Positions 44,861 through 54,295 of a stretch of 64,000 nt of DNA are shown in pieces (the stretch's first letter is position 1; each line of letters starts with the position of its first letter). The position numbers and the translations under genes are program-made. Location of the stretch: assembly GCF_002021565.1 (NCBI RefSeq), contig NZ_MSZX01000013.1, positions 27-64,026 on the forward strand, written 5' to 3'. Under the pieces are notes generated by a model, which saw only the letters and a list, made by a program, of their open reading frames with translations, ran no database searches and had not been told where the DNA came from. This stretch comes from Paenibacillus selenitireducens. Its GTDB lineage: Bacteria; Bacillota; Bacilli; Paenibacillales; Paenibacillaceae.

Positions 44861-44875
44861 TGAGAATAATTCTCA
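44861..44875. promoter_or_regulatory. Fur box
   Basis: TGAGAATAATTCTCA is a perfect 7-1-7 inverted repeat that matches the Gram-positive Fur consensus (TGATAATnATTATCA) at 13 of 15 positions. It lies 22 bases before the ABC exporter start codon. Confidence 0.75.
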
Positions 44876-44931
44876 TTTATATTGTAAATAAAATCCACCA
44901 AAGTAACAACCCCTAATCACAAAACTCATAC

Positions 44932-44982
44932 AAAAACCCCGCTGCCGCAGAACGGATGACCGATCTGAACAACGGGGTTTTA
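44932..44982 (-). terminator. Terminator after the GGDEF-EAL gene
   Basis: AAAACCCCG and CGGGGTTTTT arms (about 44972-44980 with 44932-44941) close a longer imperfect hairpin and are followed by T residues on the minus strand. Confidence 0.7.
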
Positions 44983-45019
44983 CAATTACTGCGGTAATGA
45001 ACGAATAGGGATTCACCCT

Positions 45020-47700
45020 CTAATAAAATACGGGCTGGGATTGAGATCGAATCAACATCTGCGTTATCTCTTCAACCGGCAACGGCTTACTAATGAGATA
45101 CCCTTGGATATAACGGCAATGATGGTTTTTGAGGTATTCCATCTGCTCCCTGGTTTCTACCCCTTCCGCAATGACATCCACCCCTAATTGATGAGCCATG
45201 TTAATGATGATATCGACCAGCTTCACTTCATCCGAAGAGGATATATCCCGAATAAACGCCCGATCGATCTTAAGCGTATGGATTGGATACAACATGAGAT
45301 AGGATAACGAGGAGTACCCCGTCCCGAAATCATCGATCGAGATCAAGAACCCTTGTGCATGGAGTTCCCGCAATACTTTGGCCGCATCATCCACGTCATT
45401 CATTGCAATCGTCTCCGTAACTTCCAACTCCAACATAGCGTAATCCACCCCATATTGTTCGACAATCGCTATCAGATGGCCTACGAAATCCGCTTGCTCC
45501 AGCTGCTTCAGCGAGATATTTATGCTTACCGGCAGTTCAATGCCCATCGCTTCCCATCTCTTCAACTGACTACACACAGAATGGATGATCAGTCGCCAAT
45601 GGGGTTAATCATGCCGTTCTCTTCGGCAATGGGAATGAACTCGGAAGGCGGTATGAATCCCAGCTCTGGATGAATCCAACGAATCAAGGCCTCCATGCCT
45701 ATGATTTGTTCACTTATCACATCGTATTTGGGCTGATAATACACTTTCAAATGATCTTCTGCGATACAGCGATGCATTTCTTGTTGAAGGACCGATTTAC
45801 GCTCCACTTCCGAACGAAGGGACTCATCGTAGAAACAGTACATCTCTCCCGAACTATGCTTCGCCCAGTACATCGCTAAGTCCGCGTTCGCAATCAGTTC
45901 ACTCAACATCATCCCATCCTCTGGATATACAGCAATCCCTATGCTCGCGCTCACATGTATCCGGTGCTCCTCATGGATAACGGGAGGTTCCAATTCGCCT
46001 ATGAATTGCTTCACAAAGCTCTCCACCTGCTCATGTCCCATATTCGGCAAAAAAATGATGAACTCATCTCCGCTGTGACGGCAGGCGATCCCCCGTCCAT
46101 GTGTGACAGCGCGAATTCGCTGCGCGACTTCCCTTAGGATATAATCGCCTAACTCGTGGCCTTTCGTATCATTGATCTCCTTGAATTGATTCAAATCCAA
46201 AAATAAAATCGAAGCTTGGGAATGAACGGTACCCCATAAACTGTTCACTTCGCGATAGAAGGCATGGCGATTGGACAATTGCGTCAATTGATCGAAATAA
46301 GCAAGGTGTTGAATGCGCTCCTGGCTTTCCAGGAATTTGGTCTGATCCTTCATGAGGATCGTGACGCCCAACACTTCATCCTTCAGCAGGTAAGGAAAGA
46401 TTTTCACATCTAAGTACAGCGTTTTTCCTGACGCATTGATGACATGGGAGCGAAATGCGACCTTTTTGCTTCGCATCGCCTGCTTCATATGCTGCTTCCA
46501 AATATTCTCTTCATTCCGCATGATACACTGCATACCATCCCACTCCTCAATCGTCTGGAATTGTTGATAGACAAATTGATGATAAGATAGATTATTCGTC
46601 AGGATTGCGCCATCTCGGTCCAAAATCACAAGCGGTTCTTCCATCTGGTCAAATAAGGAACGATAGCGTTGTTCATTCACAAGCAATTCTCGTGTTCTCT
46701 CTTCGATGGCCCCGTTAAAATCGTCATTCAGACGAAAAAAACGGTTTAAATACGTATAGTCCTCCTTTGTAACTAACAACTGGCGGACCAAAACGAGAAT
46801 ACCGCTGAACAAGAGCGTCCATTGAACGATGGGTTCAAATCGCATATTGAGGCTGAAATATAAGGTTGGACATAACCAGAATAACGGCAGCACGTTCTTC
46901 AACATACTTTTCGAAAATGTATATCCCTGAAGAACAAGCGTTGAATCTTCCTTTGTATTCCGCAAGAAGGATAACACGACAAGACCCACTCCTAACGATG
47001 TCAGCGTGCCAACAATTCCGGCATAGTCCAACAACTTATGATCCAACGTTCCGTAGGTCAATTTATAGGAAGCAACTAGTATGGTATACGCTAAAAAAGC
47101 AGCTGTACTGAAGATAAGCAACCCTTTCATAAAGCGAGAAAGGTATCTCGTATACATTCGGCAGATTAGAATGGCAAGCAATAATGCATTCAAGTCCATG
47201 AGCGTATAGAAGGTCCATCTCATCAACATGACTTCTTGCCCATGATATGTAGATAATAGAACGAATATGGCTCCATAACATAGATACAGCAGAATCTCGA
47301 TTGCTAAATGAATGCGATTCATCGCGGATCGAACAATGGATACGGCTACTAATAAGGAAATCACCTTCATAACCTTACTAGCTGCTAGACATATTTGCTT
47401 CACAAACACGATGTTCTGATCCATAGCATACCCTGCCCACGGCCCATCCCCGATCATGTACAGCAGTCTAGATACGACCAACGCAAAAATGATACATACG
47501 ACTTGTTTCTTTGTTCTATTCTTGATATATTTCAACCCGAACAGCATGACACATATAGCTAGAACCGGTGTCGTTATTTTAAATATAGGTTGGATCGGAT
47601 TACGCTCTCCAAACCAATCAAATCCCATGTAGAGAATCACGTATAATCCTCCATACACCAGGAATATGATCTTCTCAACGTTCGATTTTAGAACAGCCAT
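45020..47700 (-). pseudogene. GGDEF-EAL cyclic-di-GMP protein interrupted by a one-base deletion
   Basis: About 890 residues if intact: 7-8 membrane helices (to about 290), a PAS-like region (EPLVILDRDGAILTNN), a GGDEF domain (CRHSGDEFIIF) and an EAL domain (GMEALIRW, ELEVTETIA, SIDDFGTGYSSL, IAEGVETREQ). Reading stops after NPIGD near 45589; the other half continues in a different frame as IIHSVCSQLKRW. Restoring one C on the plus strand between 45590 and 45591 gives NPIGDWIIHSVCSQ, as expected of the family. All catalytic motifs are kept, so the break is recent or a sequencing error. Start is the ATG at 47700 (GAGGG upstream). Confidence 0.85.
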
Positions 47701-47829
47701 ATGATGAAAATCCCTCACTTTGTATATTCCAAATTTTTACTAATAATTTTAAAGATACTCTTCATCATAACCGCATGACTTTCCTAGGTGGAGTGACACG
47801 CTTCACAAAGTATATATTTACCAATAAAC

Positions 47830-47858
47830 TTGCTTCCTCCGTGCGATAAGGTCATACT
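47830..47858 (+). promoter_or_regulatory. Possible promoter of the M42 gene
   Basis: TTGCTT (47830-47835) and CATACT (47853-47858) separated by 17 bases, about 66 bases before the start codon. Imperfect match, listed as a candidate. Confidence 0.35.
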
Positions 47859-47924
47859 ATAGGGGTAGAATAGTCAGAAGCCGATGTAGGCTTACCATTT
47901 CAATTGGCAAAGGAGTCCATACAT

Positions 47925-49004
47925 ATGCAGCAAGAGACATTGGAATTGTTCCGTACTTTAACTGAATTCCCAGCGGCATCCGGGTTCGAAAGAGAACTTC
48001 GTAAGCTTGTAAAAAGTGAAATCTCGAAATACACCGATGAAATTATTCACGATGCACTCGGTGGCGTGTTCGGCGTGATGCGTGGAGACGATCAAGGCCC
48101 GCGCGTAATGGTGACAGGACATTTAGATGAAGTAGGATTTATGTCCACGCAAATTACGGACACAGGTATGATTAAATTTACGACCCTCGGCGGCTGGTGG
48201 GGACAAGTCATCCTCGCGCAGCAAGTGGATGTGATCACACCAAACGGACCGATTCGCGGTGTTGTGGGCTCCATTCCGAAGCATCTATTAGATGAAGCAA
48301 CAGCGAACAAACCCGTAGATCCAAAAGTGATGTATATTGATGTCGGTGCAGACAGCCGTGAAGAAGCCGAAGCTGCTGGAATCCGTCCAGGACAACAAAT
48401 TGTACCTGTATGTGAATTTACGCCGATGATTAATCCGAAGAAAATTATGGCTAAAGCGTGGGATAACCGCTACGGGGTAGGTCTTGCGATAGAATTGCTT
48501 AAAGATTTGCATCGCGAGAACTTTAAATTACCGAACACGTTATTCGCAGGCGCAACTGTGCAAGAGGAAGTGGGGTTACGCGGAGCGCGTACAGCCGCAA
48601 ACCTTATCCAACCCGATATTTTCTACGGGCTCGATTGCAGTGCAGCTAATGATATGACAGGTGACCGTAACTCCTTCGGTCATTTAGGCAAAGGCGCACT
48701 TCTTCGTATCTTCGATCCGACGATGATTACGCACCGCGGATTGATTGAATTCGTGCAGGATATTGCCGATACACACAAAATTCCTTACCAATATTTCGTA
48801 TCGCCAGGCGGTACGGATGCGGGTCAAATTCACCTCAGTGGGAAAGGCGTGCCTTCCACCATCATTGGTGTCGTAGGTCGTTATATTCACACGCCTGCTT
48901 CGATCGTACATACAGATGATATCGATGCAGCCAAAGAATTGCTCGTTCAATTGGTCAAACATACGGATCGCACAACCTACAACACTATTGTAGAGAATAG
49001 CTAA
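47925..49004 (+). CDS. M42-family glutamyl/leucyl aminopeptidase
   Basis: A 359-residue cocatalytic zinc aminopeptidase of the M42 (FrvX/YsdC/PepA) family that trims N-terminal residues from peptides in the cytoplasm, usually as a large oligomer. Metal ligands and catalytic residues are visible in [28 protein letters not shown] and YGLDCSA, with the last histidine in [16 protein letters not shown] lies nine bases before ATG 47925, which is preferred over an earlier in-frame start. Monocistronic with its own terminator. Confidence 0.93.
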   Translation: MQQETLELFRTLTEFPAASGFERELRKLVKSEISKYTDEIIHDALGGVFGVMRGDDQGPRVMVTGHLDEVGFMSTQITDTGMIKFTTLGGWWGQVILAQQVDVITPNGPIRGVVGSIPKHLLDEATANKPVDPKVMYIDVGADSREEAEAAGIRPGQQIVPVCEFTPMINPKKIMAKAWDNRYGVGLAIELLKDLHRENFKLPNTLFAGATVQEEVGLRGARTAANLIQPDIFYGLDCSAANDMTGDRNSFGHLGKGALLRIFDPTMITHRGLIEFVQDIADTHKIPYQYFVSPGGTDAGQIHLSGKGVPSTIIGVVGRYIHTPASIVHTDDIDAAKELLVQLVKHTDRTTYNTIVENS

Positions 49005-49026
49005 TCCGACTCATTTGAAATACAAC

Positions 49027-49083
49027 AAACCCCGTAGATCTGGGAAGGTTAACATGGACCTTTTCCGAACTGCGGGGTTTTGT
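49027..49083 (+). terminator. Rho-independent terminator of the M42 gene
   Basis: AAACCCCG (49027-49034) pairs with CGGGGTTT (49073-49080) at the base of a longer imperfect hairpin followed by TTG; the arm sequence carries the A/T runs. Confidence 0.7.
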
Positions 49084-49119
49084 TATGTATTCGAAATGAA
49101 GATCAGCATTACATCAGGG

Positions 49120-50619
49120 TTATTCTTGATGTTCTGCTAATTGTTTCAGGCTGGATACCCGTTGATCAAGACGATCATATCCTTGAACGAGTGCTTCAAT
49201 CTGCCCATCCTGATGTTCCATGCTCGCTGTCACCTCTTCAATCGACATCATATGCTGTTCCGTACTCGTAGCAATAGAGATCATACCTTGGGCCACCGTA
49301 CCATACTGCTGTTCCAGATCGGTTACCGCAACACGCATCAGCTCTGCCTGACTGTTGACTTGGTTCGTGTTCCCCATAATCAACTGTACGATGCTTTCCA
49401 CAGCATTCGTCGCCTCGACGCTCGATGTTACAGCGCCTTCGCCTTGATCGATGAGCTTCGCCGCATCCGTAATCTGGTTCTGAATACTTTCAAGGATGGA
49501 GGCAATATCCTGTGCGGCACGTTGTGAATGATCTGCCAACTTGCGCACTTCATTCGCGACGACCGCAAATCCTGAACCATGTTCCCCTGCGCGAGCCGCT
49601 TCTATCGCCGCATTCAATGACAATAGATTAGTCTGCGCGGAAATCTCACTAATGGTCTGCACGATGCTTCCCACTTGATCTGTCTGAGCCGTAAGCATAT
49701 TCATCAATTGCACCGTTTCACGGATCATCGTCTGAACATGGCCAATCTCTTGGACGAGCGTGGATATCTGGCTATTCCCTTGCGTCACCAGCTGCAGCGT
49801 CTCCGTAGCATATTCATCCAACTGCCCGCTTCCCTCGCCGACATGACGAAGTGAACGTTCCACGGCTTGAACCGAAACATTCATTTGATGAAGATTACTC
49901 GTCTGCTGCTCAATCGAGCTTGAGATCTGGGCAAAGGTCCCCACGACTTCACGGGAGATACTGCTCGTCGTAACCACGCGTTCCTTTTGCTCCAAGCTAA
50001 ATTCATTTAACATCGTGACCGATGCCCGAATCTCGGTTAAGAGCTTCTCTGCTTGTGCTTTGGATTGCAGTGCTGCTTCACTATTCTCCAGCACTTGCCG
50101 CTGCAGATTCTCGCTGAAGATGGCTGCCGCACACAATACGATCGTCGCTAGAACCACATACAAGAGTAAATAAATCAGAGGTTCCTTCGCAAACAAAACT
50201 TCGTGCAAAACCGGATGATAGAACACGTACAGCGTTGTCGCAAAACTAAGGACGCCGGTTAGCAGTACAGGTCGATAATTCGAATAAAGTGTCATGATGC
50301 CCATATTCACATACAAAAGGAGATACGTACTGAATATAGGGTTCGGGTCCGAGACCATAAGTAATAGAATAAGTCCTGACATAATTACCGGAACCAAATA
50401 CATGATGTAATTAACTGCAATGCGCTTATACGTCAAGAATGTTGCTAATCCACAGCCTATTACGCCGCCAATGATTAAAGTATACACCATGCTGGCTTGA
50501 GCCCCTGCCGCAAGGTTCGTTGCCGTTCCTAGCACGATCATCGCCCATAATATTTTGACGAACAATCGGTTCCTTTTGTCTAAGATATGATGCTCTTTCA
50601 AAACGTACCCACATCCCAT
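49120..50619 (-). CDS. Methyl-accepting chemotaxis protein
   Basis: A 499-residue receptor with about six N-terminal helices (to about residue 170) and no large extracellular sensor or HAMP region, followed by a coiled-coil signalling domain. The conserved tip is [18 protein letters not shown] and [13 protein letters not shown]. It probably senses a membrane-related or cytoplasmic cue and controls CheA. The start is uncertain: AAGGA abuts the ATG at 50619, and a TTG 18 bases on is possible. It begins 13 bases after the acetyltransferase-like gene and is likely cotranscribed. Confidence 0.9.
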   Translation of the reverse strand: MGCGYVLKEHHILDKRNRLFVKILWAMIVLGTATNLAAGAQASMVYTLIIGGVIGCGLATFLTYKRIAVNYIMYLVPVIMSGLILLLMVSDPNPIFSTYLLLYVNMGIMTLYSNYRPVLLTGVLSFATTLYVFYHPVLHEVLFAKEPLIYLLLYVVLATIVLCAAAIFSENLQRQVLENSEAALQSKAQAEKLLTEIRASVTMLNEFSLEQKERVVTTSSISREVVGTFAQISSSIEQQTSNLHQMNVSVQAVERSLRHVGEGSGQLDEYATETLQLVTQGNSQISTLVQEIGHVQTMIRETVQLMNMLTAQTDQVGSIVQTISEISAQTNLLSLNAAIEAARAGEHGSGFAVVANEVRKLADHSQRAAQDIASILESIQNQITDAAKLIDQGEGAVTSSVEATNAVESIVQLIMGNTNQVNSQAELMRVAVTDLEQQYGTVAQGMISIATSTEQHMMSIEEVTASMEHQDGQIEALVQGYDRLDQRVSSLKQLAEHQE

Positions 50620-50632
50620 TCCTTGATTTATC

Positions 50633-51196
50633 TTACACCAGCGTGGCCACCCCTACTTCTTGCGTATCCGGCAGCAACCATTCAAATTCAGATTTGTTCC
50701 CCCAAATTTTACCCACGTGGATAATCGTAGGTATGACATCATCCCCTTTATATGCGATGCGGCCAGCAATCTGGCGTGCAGGGATATGGAACGATACACG
50801 AAGAGCCCGGGCAAATACCGGCTCTAGCAAGCAAATATAATAATTGAAATGATGCTTGTCCGCATAATTCACCATCGCCGACAGCAAACGCGAGATGTTC
50901 GCTCCCCGATGTTGTTTTAATAGAGCTACTTTGTCCACCTCTGCGACATGCGCAGTAGGTTCCATCAATTCTGGCTGCTCATGAAATGGTGCGATTTGAT
51001 GAATGGGGTTGCTCTCTTCTGTGCAATAAGGCTTAATTTCGAAAGTCCCTACACTCACCCCTTCTTCATTGCTTACGATCATCCGATCCAGGACTTCTTG
51101 CTCATATTCGAGCTCAAACCCCTTCTCACGCCATACCTCTGTCCAAATGTGATGAAACACCAACAATTGCGAATGATTCTGAACTACCGTATACAT
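50633..51196 (-). CDS. GNAT-like acyltransferase
   Basis: A 187-residue protein with a GNAT-type core: [19 protein letters not shown] is the acyl-CoA binding loop plus helix, followed by [15 protein letters not shown], and a late basic strand. It looks like the subgroup of N-acyl-amino-acid or autoinducer-like synthases rather than a ribosomal acetyltransferase, but this is only resemblance. AAGGGG lies upstream of the tandem ATGs 51199/51196. It is directly followed by a chemotaxis receptor gene, which might respond to its product. Confidence 0.65.
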   Translation of the reverse strand: MYTVVQNHSQLLVFHHIWTEVWREKGFELEYEQEVLDRMIVSNEEGVSVGTFEIKPYCTEESNPIHQIAPFHEQPELMEPTAHVAEVDKVALLKQHRGANISRLLSAMVNYADKHHFNYYICLLEPVFARALRVSFHIPARQIAGRIAYKGDDVIPTIIHVGKIWGNKSEFEWLLPDTQEVGVATLV

Positions 51197-51445
51197 CATA
51201 CAACCCCTTCCCATTTTTAATTAAATTGTATATTTTTGTATGTTCACACCCCTCATTTTACTGACATTTCGGGAAAAGAACCATACAAACGCTATAAAAT
51301 CCAACTAAAGACCTAGGAATAATTAAATATTAAATTAGTTATAAGGGGTGATGAGCTTTTTTTATTAGTTATTATAATGTATCGGCAGTACCAGTCATTT
51401 TTGTGAACGTTAGGACCTCACAGGTATTTCTCGACAAAATCTCGA

Positions 51446-51492
51446 CAAAAAAAGCGTGTTGCTACTCTCTATCGCTGGAGTAGCAGCACACT
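51446..51492 (-). terminator. Orphan terminator-like hairpin
   Basis: GAGTAGCA and TGCTACTC arms form a stem with a GC bulge that continues as GTGT/ACAC and, on the minus strand, is followed by GCTTTTTTT. No gene ends here now, so it may have belonged to a gene lost when the accessory region was rearranged. Confidence 0.5.
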
Positions 51493-51617
51493 TCGTAAAG
51501 GACGCGCCATCTTATGGTGTAGGGATACGGTCCATCTTTTTAGGGACATCATCGCTGGCGCACTAGCCACTAGTTATAGGGCTTCCCTCCTTATCAGCAT
51601 CGTTAGTAGACTAACCT

Positions 51618-51740
51618 CTATATTGGATGGATCCAATATAGAACACCCATTTACCGCTTTATCGATTCTATATTGGATAAATCCAATAACTACGGTGGAT
51701 ATCTGCCCATTTCGTGCATATTTCTACTTCTATATTGGAT
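51618..51740. repeat. Palindromic TATTGGAT repeats
   Basis: CTATATTGGAT-GG-ATCCAATATAG (51618-51641) is a perfect 11-bp inverted repeat; a second copy with an AA spacer is at 51668-51688, and a third at 51730-51740 keeps only the left half, eight bases before the IS3 end. Copies are 50 and 62 bases apart, and CCCATTT recurs between them. They look like short mobile or REP-like intergenic repeats. Confidence 0.7.
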
Positions 51741-51819
51741 TCGCGGCTAGGCCCCTTAAATCCGGAGTCTTACCCTACAAAAATCACTCGTTCGTAGCAT
51801 AGCTCTTTTTTTCGAGCCA

Positions 51820-52716
51820 TTACATTGCTTTATGGAATGCCGAGGTGTCCTCCAGCGTTTTGACCCACTTGGAAAATACCGCTGGAGCCATCCGTTTCAA
51901 GCTACCATGCATCTTGCGGTTATTGTAGAAATCCATGTACTTATCGAGTACCTCACAAGCCTCTTCAAAGGTCATGAATTCTCTTTTACTGAATATATCG
52001 CGCTCTAGAATACTGTGAAATGACTCAATGTAAGCATTCATATTAGGCGTTCGCGGTGGGATGCGTTCATGAACGATGTCTAGGCACTCACACATGTCTC
52101 CGAATAGTTTGCTGACAAATTGCGGCCCATTATCTGTGCGGATCACAGGATTCTCTTCACCCGGGTTAACTCGATTCTGTAAAGCATAACAAAGCGTCTG
52201 GACGGCATGCTTGGCCTCGCATACTAGACCTTTGTACTGGCCAACAACGACGCGATCAAACACATCAATGATGCTGAGTATAAAAAAGAAGCGCTTCTGC
52301 TCGACGGCATAGCCGTATTTAATATCCATTTGCCACAATTGGTTAGATCCTGTTATTAATCGGTTCTTCGGTAGTCTTCGCGGGTGCTTCTGTATGCGCT
52401 GACGTGGTTTCTGAAGAATGCCTAGCTCATCACATAAGCGGTAGGCCTTCTTTTTATTCAAACTAACGTTATATTGATCACGAATGCACTGCGCAAGAAG
52501 CTTGTAGCCGTAGACGTGTTCTTCGCCCTCGATGAGCTCAAGCAGCCACTCGTTGATTTGTTCATCACTCACTTGTTCACCCGTTAACGTATGGGAATAT
52601 CCCGGTACAGGGCGTCCTTTTCGGCTTTCTGTGGAACGTTCCGGCCCAGGATTAGCGGCCCTCTTCCTACGATCGTAATATGTGGACTCTGAGAGGCCAA
52701 GGATACGCAGAACCAC
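51820..52716 (-). CDS. IS3-family transposase OrfB (rve/DDE integrase)
   Basis: A 298-residue catalytic part of the IS3 transposase. An N-terminal HTH_21 region (ELGILQKPRQR) is followed by a retroviral-integrase core with the DDE residues in LWQMDIKYGYA, VIRTDNGPQFVS and NAYIESFHSILERD. Translation probably occurs mostly as an OrfAB fusion: it is in the -1 frame relative to OrfA, with the frame open back to the slippery site at 52785-52791. The GTG at 52716 would otherwise start it. Confidence 0.93.
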   Translation of the reverse strand: MVLRILGLSESTYYDRRKRAANPGPERSTESRKGRPVPGYSHTLTGEQVSDEQINEWLLELIEGEEHVYGYKLLAQCIRDQYNVSLNKKKAYRLCDELGILQKPRQRIQKHPRRLPKNRLITGSNQLWQMDIKYGYAVEQKRFFFILSIIDVFDRVVVGQYKGLVCEAKHAVQTLCYALQNRVNPGEENPVIRTDNGPQFVSKLFGDMCECLDIVHERIPPRTPNMNAYIESFHSILERDIFSKREFMTFEEACEVLDKYMDFYNNRKMHGSLKRMAPAVFSKWVKTLEDTSAFHKAM

Positions 52717-52751
52717 TGCTGTTGGTTCGCCCCGCTTAATGAATGGTTCCG

Positions 52752-53084
52752 CTATTTCGAATTTTTCGGATAAGCAGGGTTTTTCTTTTTTAGCAACTCA
52801 CGCAGTATCTCAATCTCAAGTTCCTTCTCGCCAAGAACTTTAACTGCTTTTTCGTAGCGTTGTTCCACATTTTGAAGTCGTTGCAGCTCTTGTAAGTACT
52901 CGTCAGTCATTGGAATCTCTTCTGTGGGAATGGAGTCACGGTACTCTTTTACCCACAACCGAATGGTTTCAGGATGGATGTCATGTAAGCGGGCTAATAC
53001 CCCCACCTTGATACCAGCCAACGCTTCCTTCACAATTTTAAGTCGTACTTCCTCTTTTAATCTCTTGCCACCCATACGAATCAT
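52752..53084 (-). CDS. IS3-family transposase OrfA (helix-turn-helix)
   Basis: A 110-residue DNA-binding subunit of the HTH_Tnp_1 type (EEVRLKIVKEALAGIKVG, then PETIRLWVKEYRDS) followed by a coiled-coil/leucine zipper (VEQRYEKAVKVLGEKELEIE). It recognises the element ends and, fused to OrfB by frameshifting, makes the full transposase. Confidence 0.92.
   Translation of the reverse strand: MIRMGGKRLKEEVRLKIVKEALAGIKVGVLARLHDIHPETIRLWVKEYRDSIPTEEIPMTDEYLQELQRLQNVEQRYEKAVKVLGEKELEIEILRELLKKKNPAYPKNSK
52785..52791 (-). other. Programmed -1 frameshift site (A AAA AAG)
   Basis: Near the 3' end of orfA the minus strand reads A AAA AAG in the zero frame (within LLKKK). A -1 slip continues as EKPCLSEKF into OrfB without a stop. 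This heptamer is the known frameshift signal of IS3-family elements. Confidence 0.75.
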
Positions 53085-53194
53085 CTCCCTTATTCCTAGT
53101 TTAAATTATTTGGGTAGGAAGACTCCAGTTTAATTAGGGGGCCTAAGAGTTCGTCCACTATAGAGGAGGATTCGCGCTGATTTTGACCTCTTAC

Positions 53195-53210
53195 ATTGGA
53201 TTTATCCAAT
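53195..53210. repeat. TATTGGAT-type palindrome right of the IS3 element
   Basis: ATTGGAT-TT-ATCCAAT, a fourth copy of the palindrome family seen at 51618-51740 on the other side of the insertion sequence. Confidence 0.6.
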
Positions 53211-53308
53211 ATAACCGGGGGAGGCTGCAATTAGTGTAGCAATGCCATCAATGCATGGATCACACGTAATGTTCCTAGCGTACTCACGTTATACACGCCT
53301 AGCATTTC

Positions 53309-53607
53309 TTAATCATCTAAGGGATATAACACCGTCGCCTCAACATCCCCAAGCATCGTGGCATTATTTTCAAACAGATTCGTGATACGACCGATACGCT
53401 CCGCAAAAGTTATAACGCTTTCATTTCCTCCGATATAAGCTTCATCACCTGCAATTGATCCTTATACTGCTTCTGCAGGTCATCCGAATCGCTTAACGCT
53501 TCCATATAGCGGCCTGCAAACACATGGTATCCGTCCATTAATAAGCGCCGCACAAGCGCTAACCCGACTCCGCGATCCGCGCCGGTTACGATGGCACACC
53601 ACACCAT
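53309..53607 (-). pseudogene. Remnant of an SDR oxidoreductase gene
   Basis: The first 65 codons (53410-53607) encode an SDR N-terminus with the cofactor motif VTGADRGVG and RRLLMDGYHVFAG. The frame ends after EEMKAL; immediately after, a different frame gives TFAERIGRITNLFENNATM to LYPLDD, which looks like an SDR C-terminus ending at 53309. The middle (about 150 codons, including the catalytic Tyr) is absent, so it is a decayed gene with an internal deletion and a frameshift. Confidence 0.65.
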
Positions 53608-53630
53608 TCATTTCACTTCTCTATCATATT

Positions 53631-54173
53631 TTAGTTCTTAAATTGAACAAACTCCTCTGCATGGGAACGAATATACGCTCCAATTCGCGCCCGCGTGATG
53701 GGCGCAAATTGATGGAACATCTTATCGAACGGCGACAATATGGCATACATCGTCTCATCGAATCCTAGATTGTAAGGATGCAGCGGAAAATATTCGGGAT
53801 TGATCGCTTGCTGCTGCGAATCAAAGATATGTTCAATTTCCTCCAACAATTTCGCCATCGTCGGGTCTTGGAAATACTCCATGCTCCATCGAATCCCCTG
53901 CCACTGTATCGGCTGCGCATAGAAGTACGCACTCCACCAGTAAAATTCCGCCTGAGATTTCGTCACATGATAATAGTAAGAATTGAAAAAAAACAGAGCG
54001 CGCTGCCCCGTACTTAAACCTTGATAGAATTGCTTCTTCGTAATTAACGCATCCACATGCGTCTCCATTCGAAATGCTTCTTTATATGCCTCAATGAGCG
54101 GCTCAAAACATACAGAAACCAATTCTTCATCCGGTGTCGAATCCATAAGATGACGCTCGATGTATATTTCCAT
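53631..54173 (-). CDS. Hypothetical protein
   Basis: A 180-residue soluble protein rich in aromatic residues (RALFFFNSYYYHVTKSQAEF, YWWSAYFYAQP) with helical character and no signal peptide; I do not recognise a family with confidence. A weak GAAGCGG lies upstream of the ATG. It sits between an SDR remnant and the peptide-transporter operon on the same strand but is separated from the latter by a terminator, so a functional link is not implied. Confidence 0.65.
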   Translation of the reverse strand: MEIYIERHLMDSTPDEELVSVCFEPLIEAYKEAFRMETHVDALITKKQFYQGLSTGQRALFFFNSYYYHVTKSQAEFYWWSAYFYAQPIQWQGIRWSMEYFQDPTMAKLLEEIEHIFDSQQQAINPEYFPLHPYNLGFDETMYAILSPFDKMFHQFAPITRARIGAYIRSHAEEFVQFKN

Positions 54174-54255
54174 ATCCGCTTCACGCTCCTGCTTCTACTA
54201 TACCGAATTTAATTCCACGATCATAGAATAAAAACAACATACATTCCCCGAATCG

Positions 54256-54289
54256 CAAAAAAAGAGCCCATCTACGAGAGTTGGACTCT
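54256..54289 (-). terminator. Terminator of the peptide ABC operon
   Basis: AGAGTCCA/TGGGCTCT stem with one G-T pair (54282-54289 with 54263-54270), followed by seven T residues on the minus strand, just after the last gene of the operon. Confidence 0.82.
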
Positions 54290-54295
54290 TAGATC

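Larger units (their letters stand above)
51197..51747. other. Non-coding stretch with a hairpin and repeats
   Basis: No coding region is supportable here. It holds AT-rich sequence (51220-51420), a minus-strand hairpin with a run of seven T residues at 51446-51492, and the palindromic TATTGGAT repeats beginning at 51618, up to the IS3-family element boundary. Confidence 0.6.
51748..53146 (-). mobile_element. IS3-family insertion sequence
   Basis: A nearly 1.4-kb element with two overlapping-type reading frames (orfA 52752-53084, orfB 51820-52716) and imperfect terminal inverted repeats: TAGGCCCCTTAAAT at 51748-51761 and, on the opposite strand, TAGGCCCCCTAATT at the right end (53132-53145). 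Both frames are intact, so the copy may be functional. No unambiguous target duplication is visible. Confidence 0.82.

Noticed and set aside
51737-53176. GGATTCGCG direct repeat flanking the IS3 element as a target duplication
   Set aside because: The right copy lies more than 20 bases beyond the terminal inverted repeat, and nine bases is longer than usual for IS3 elements; probably chance.
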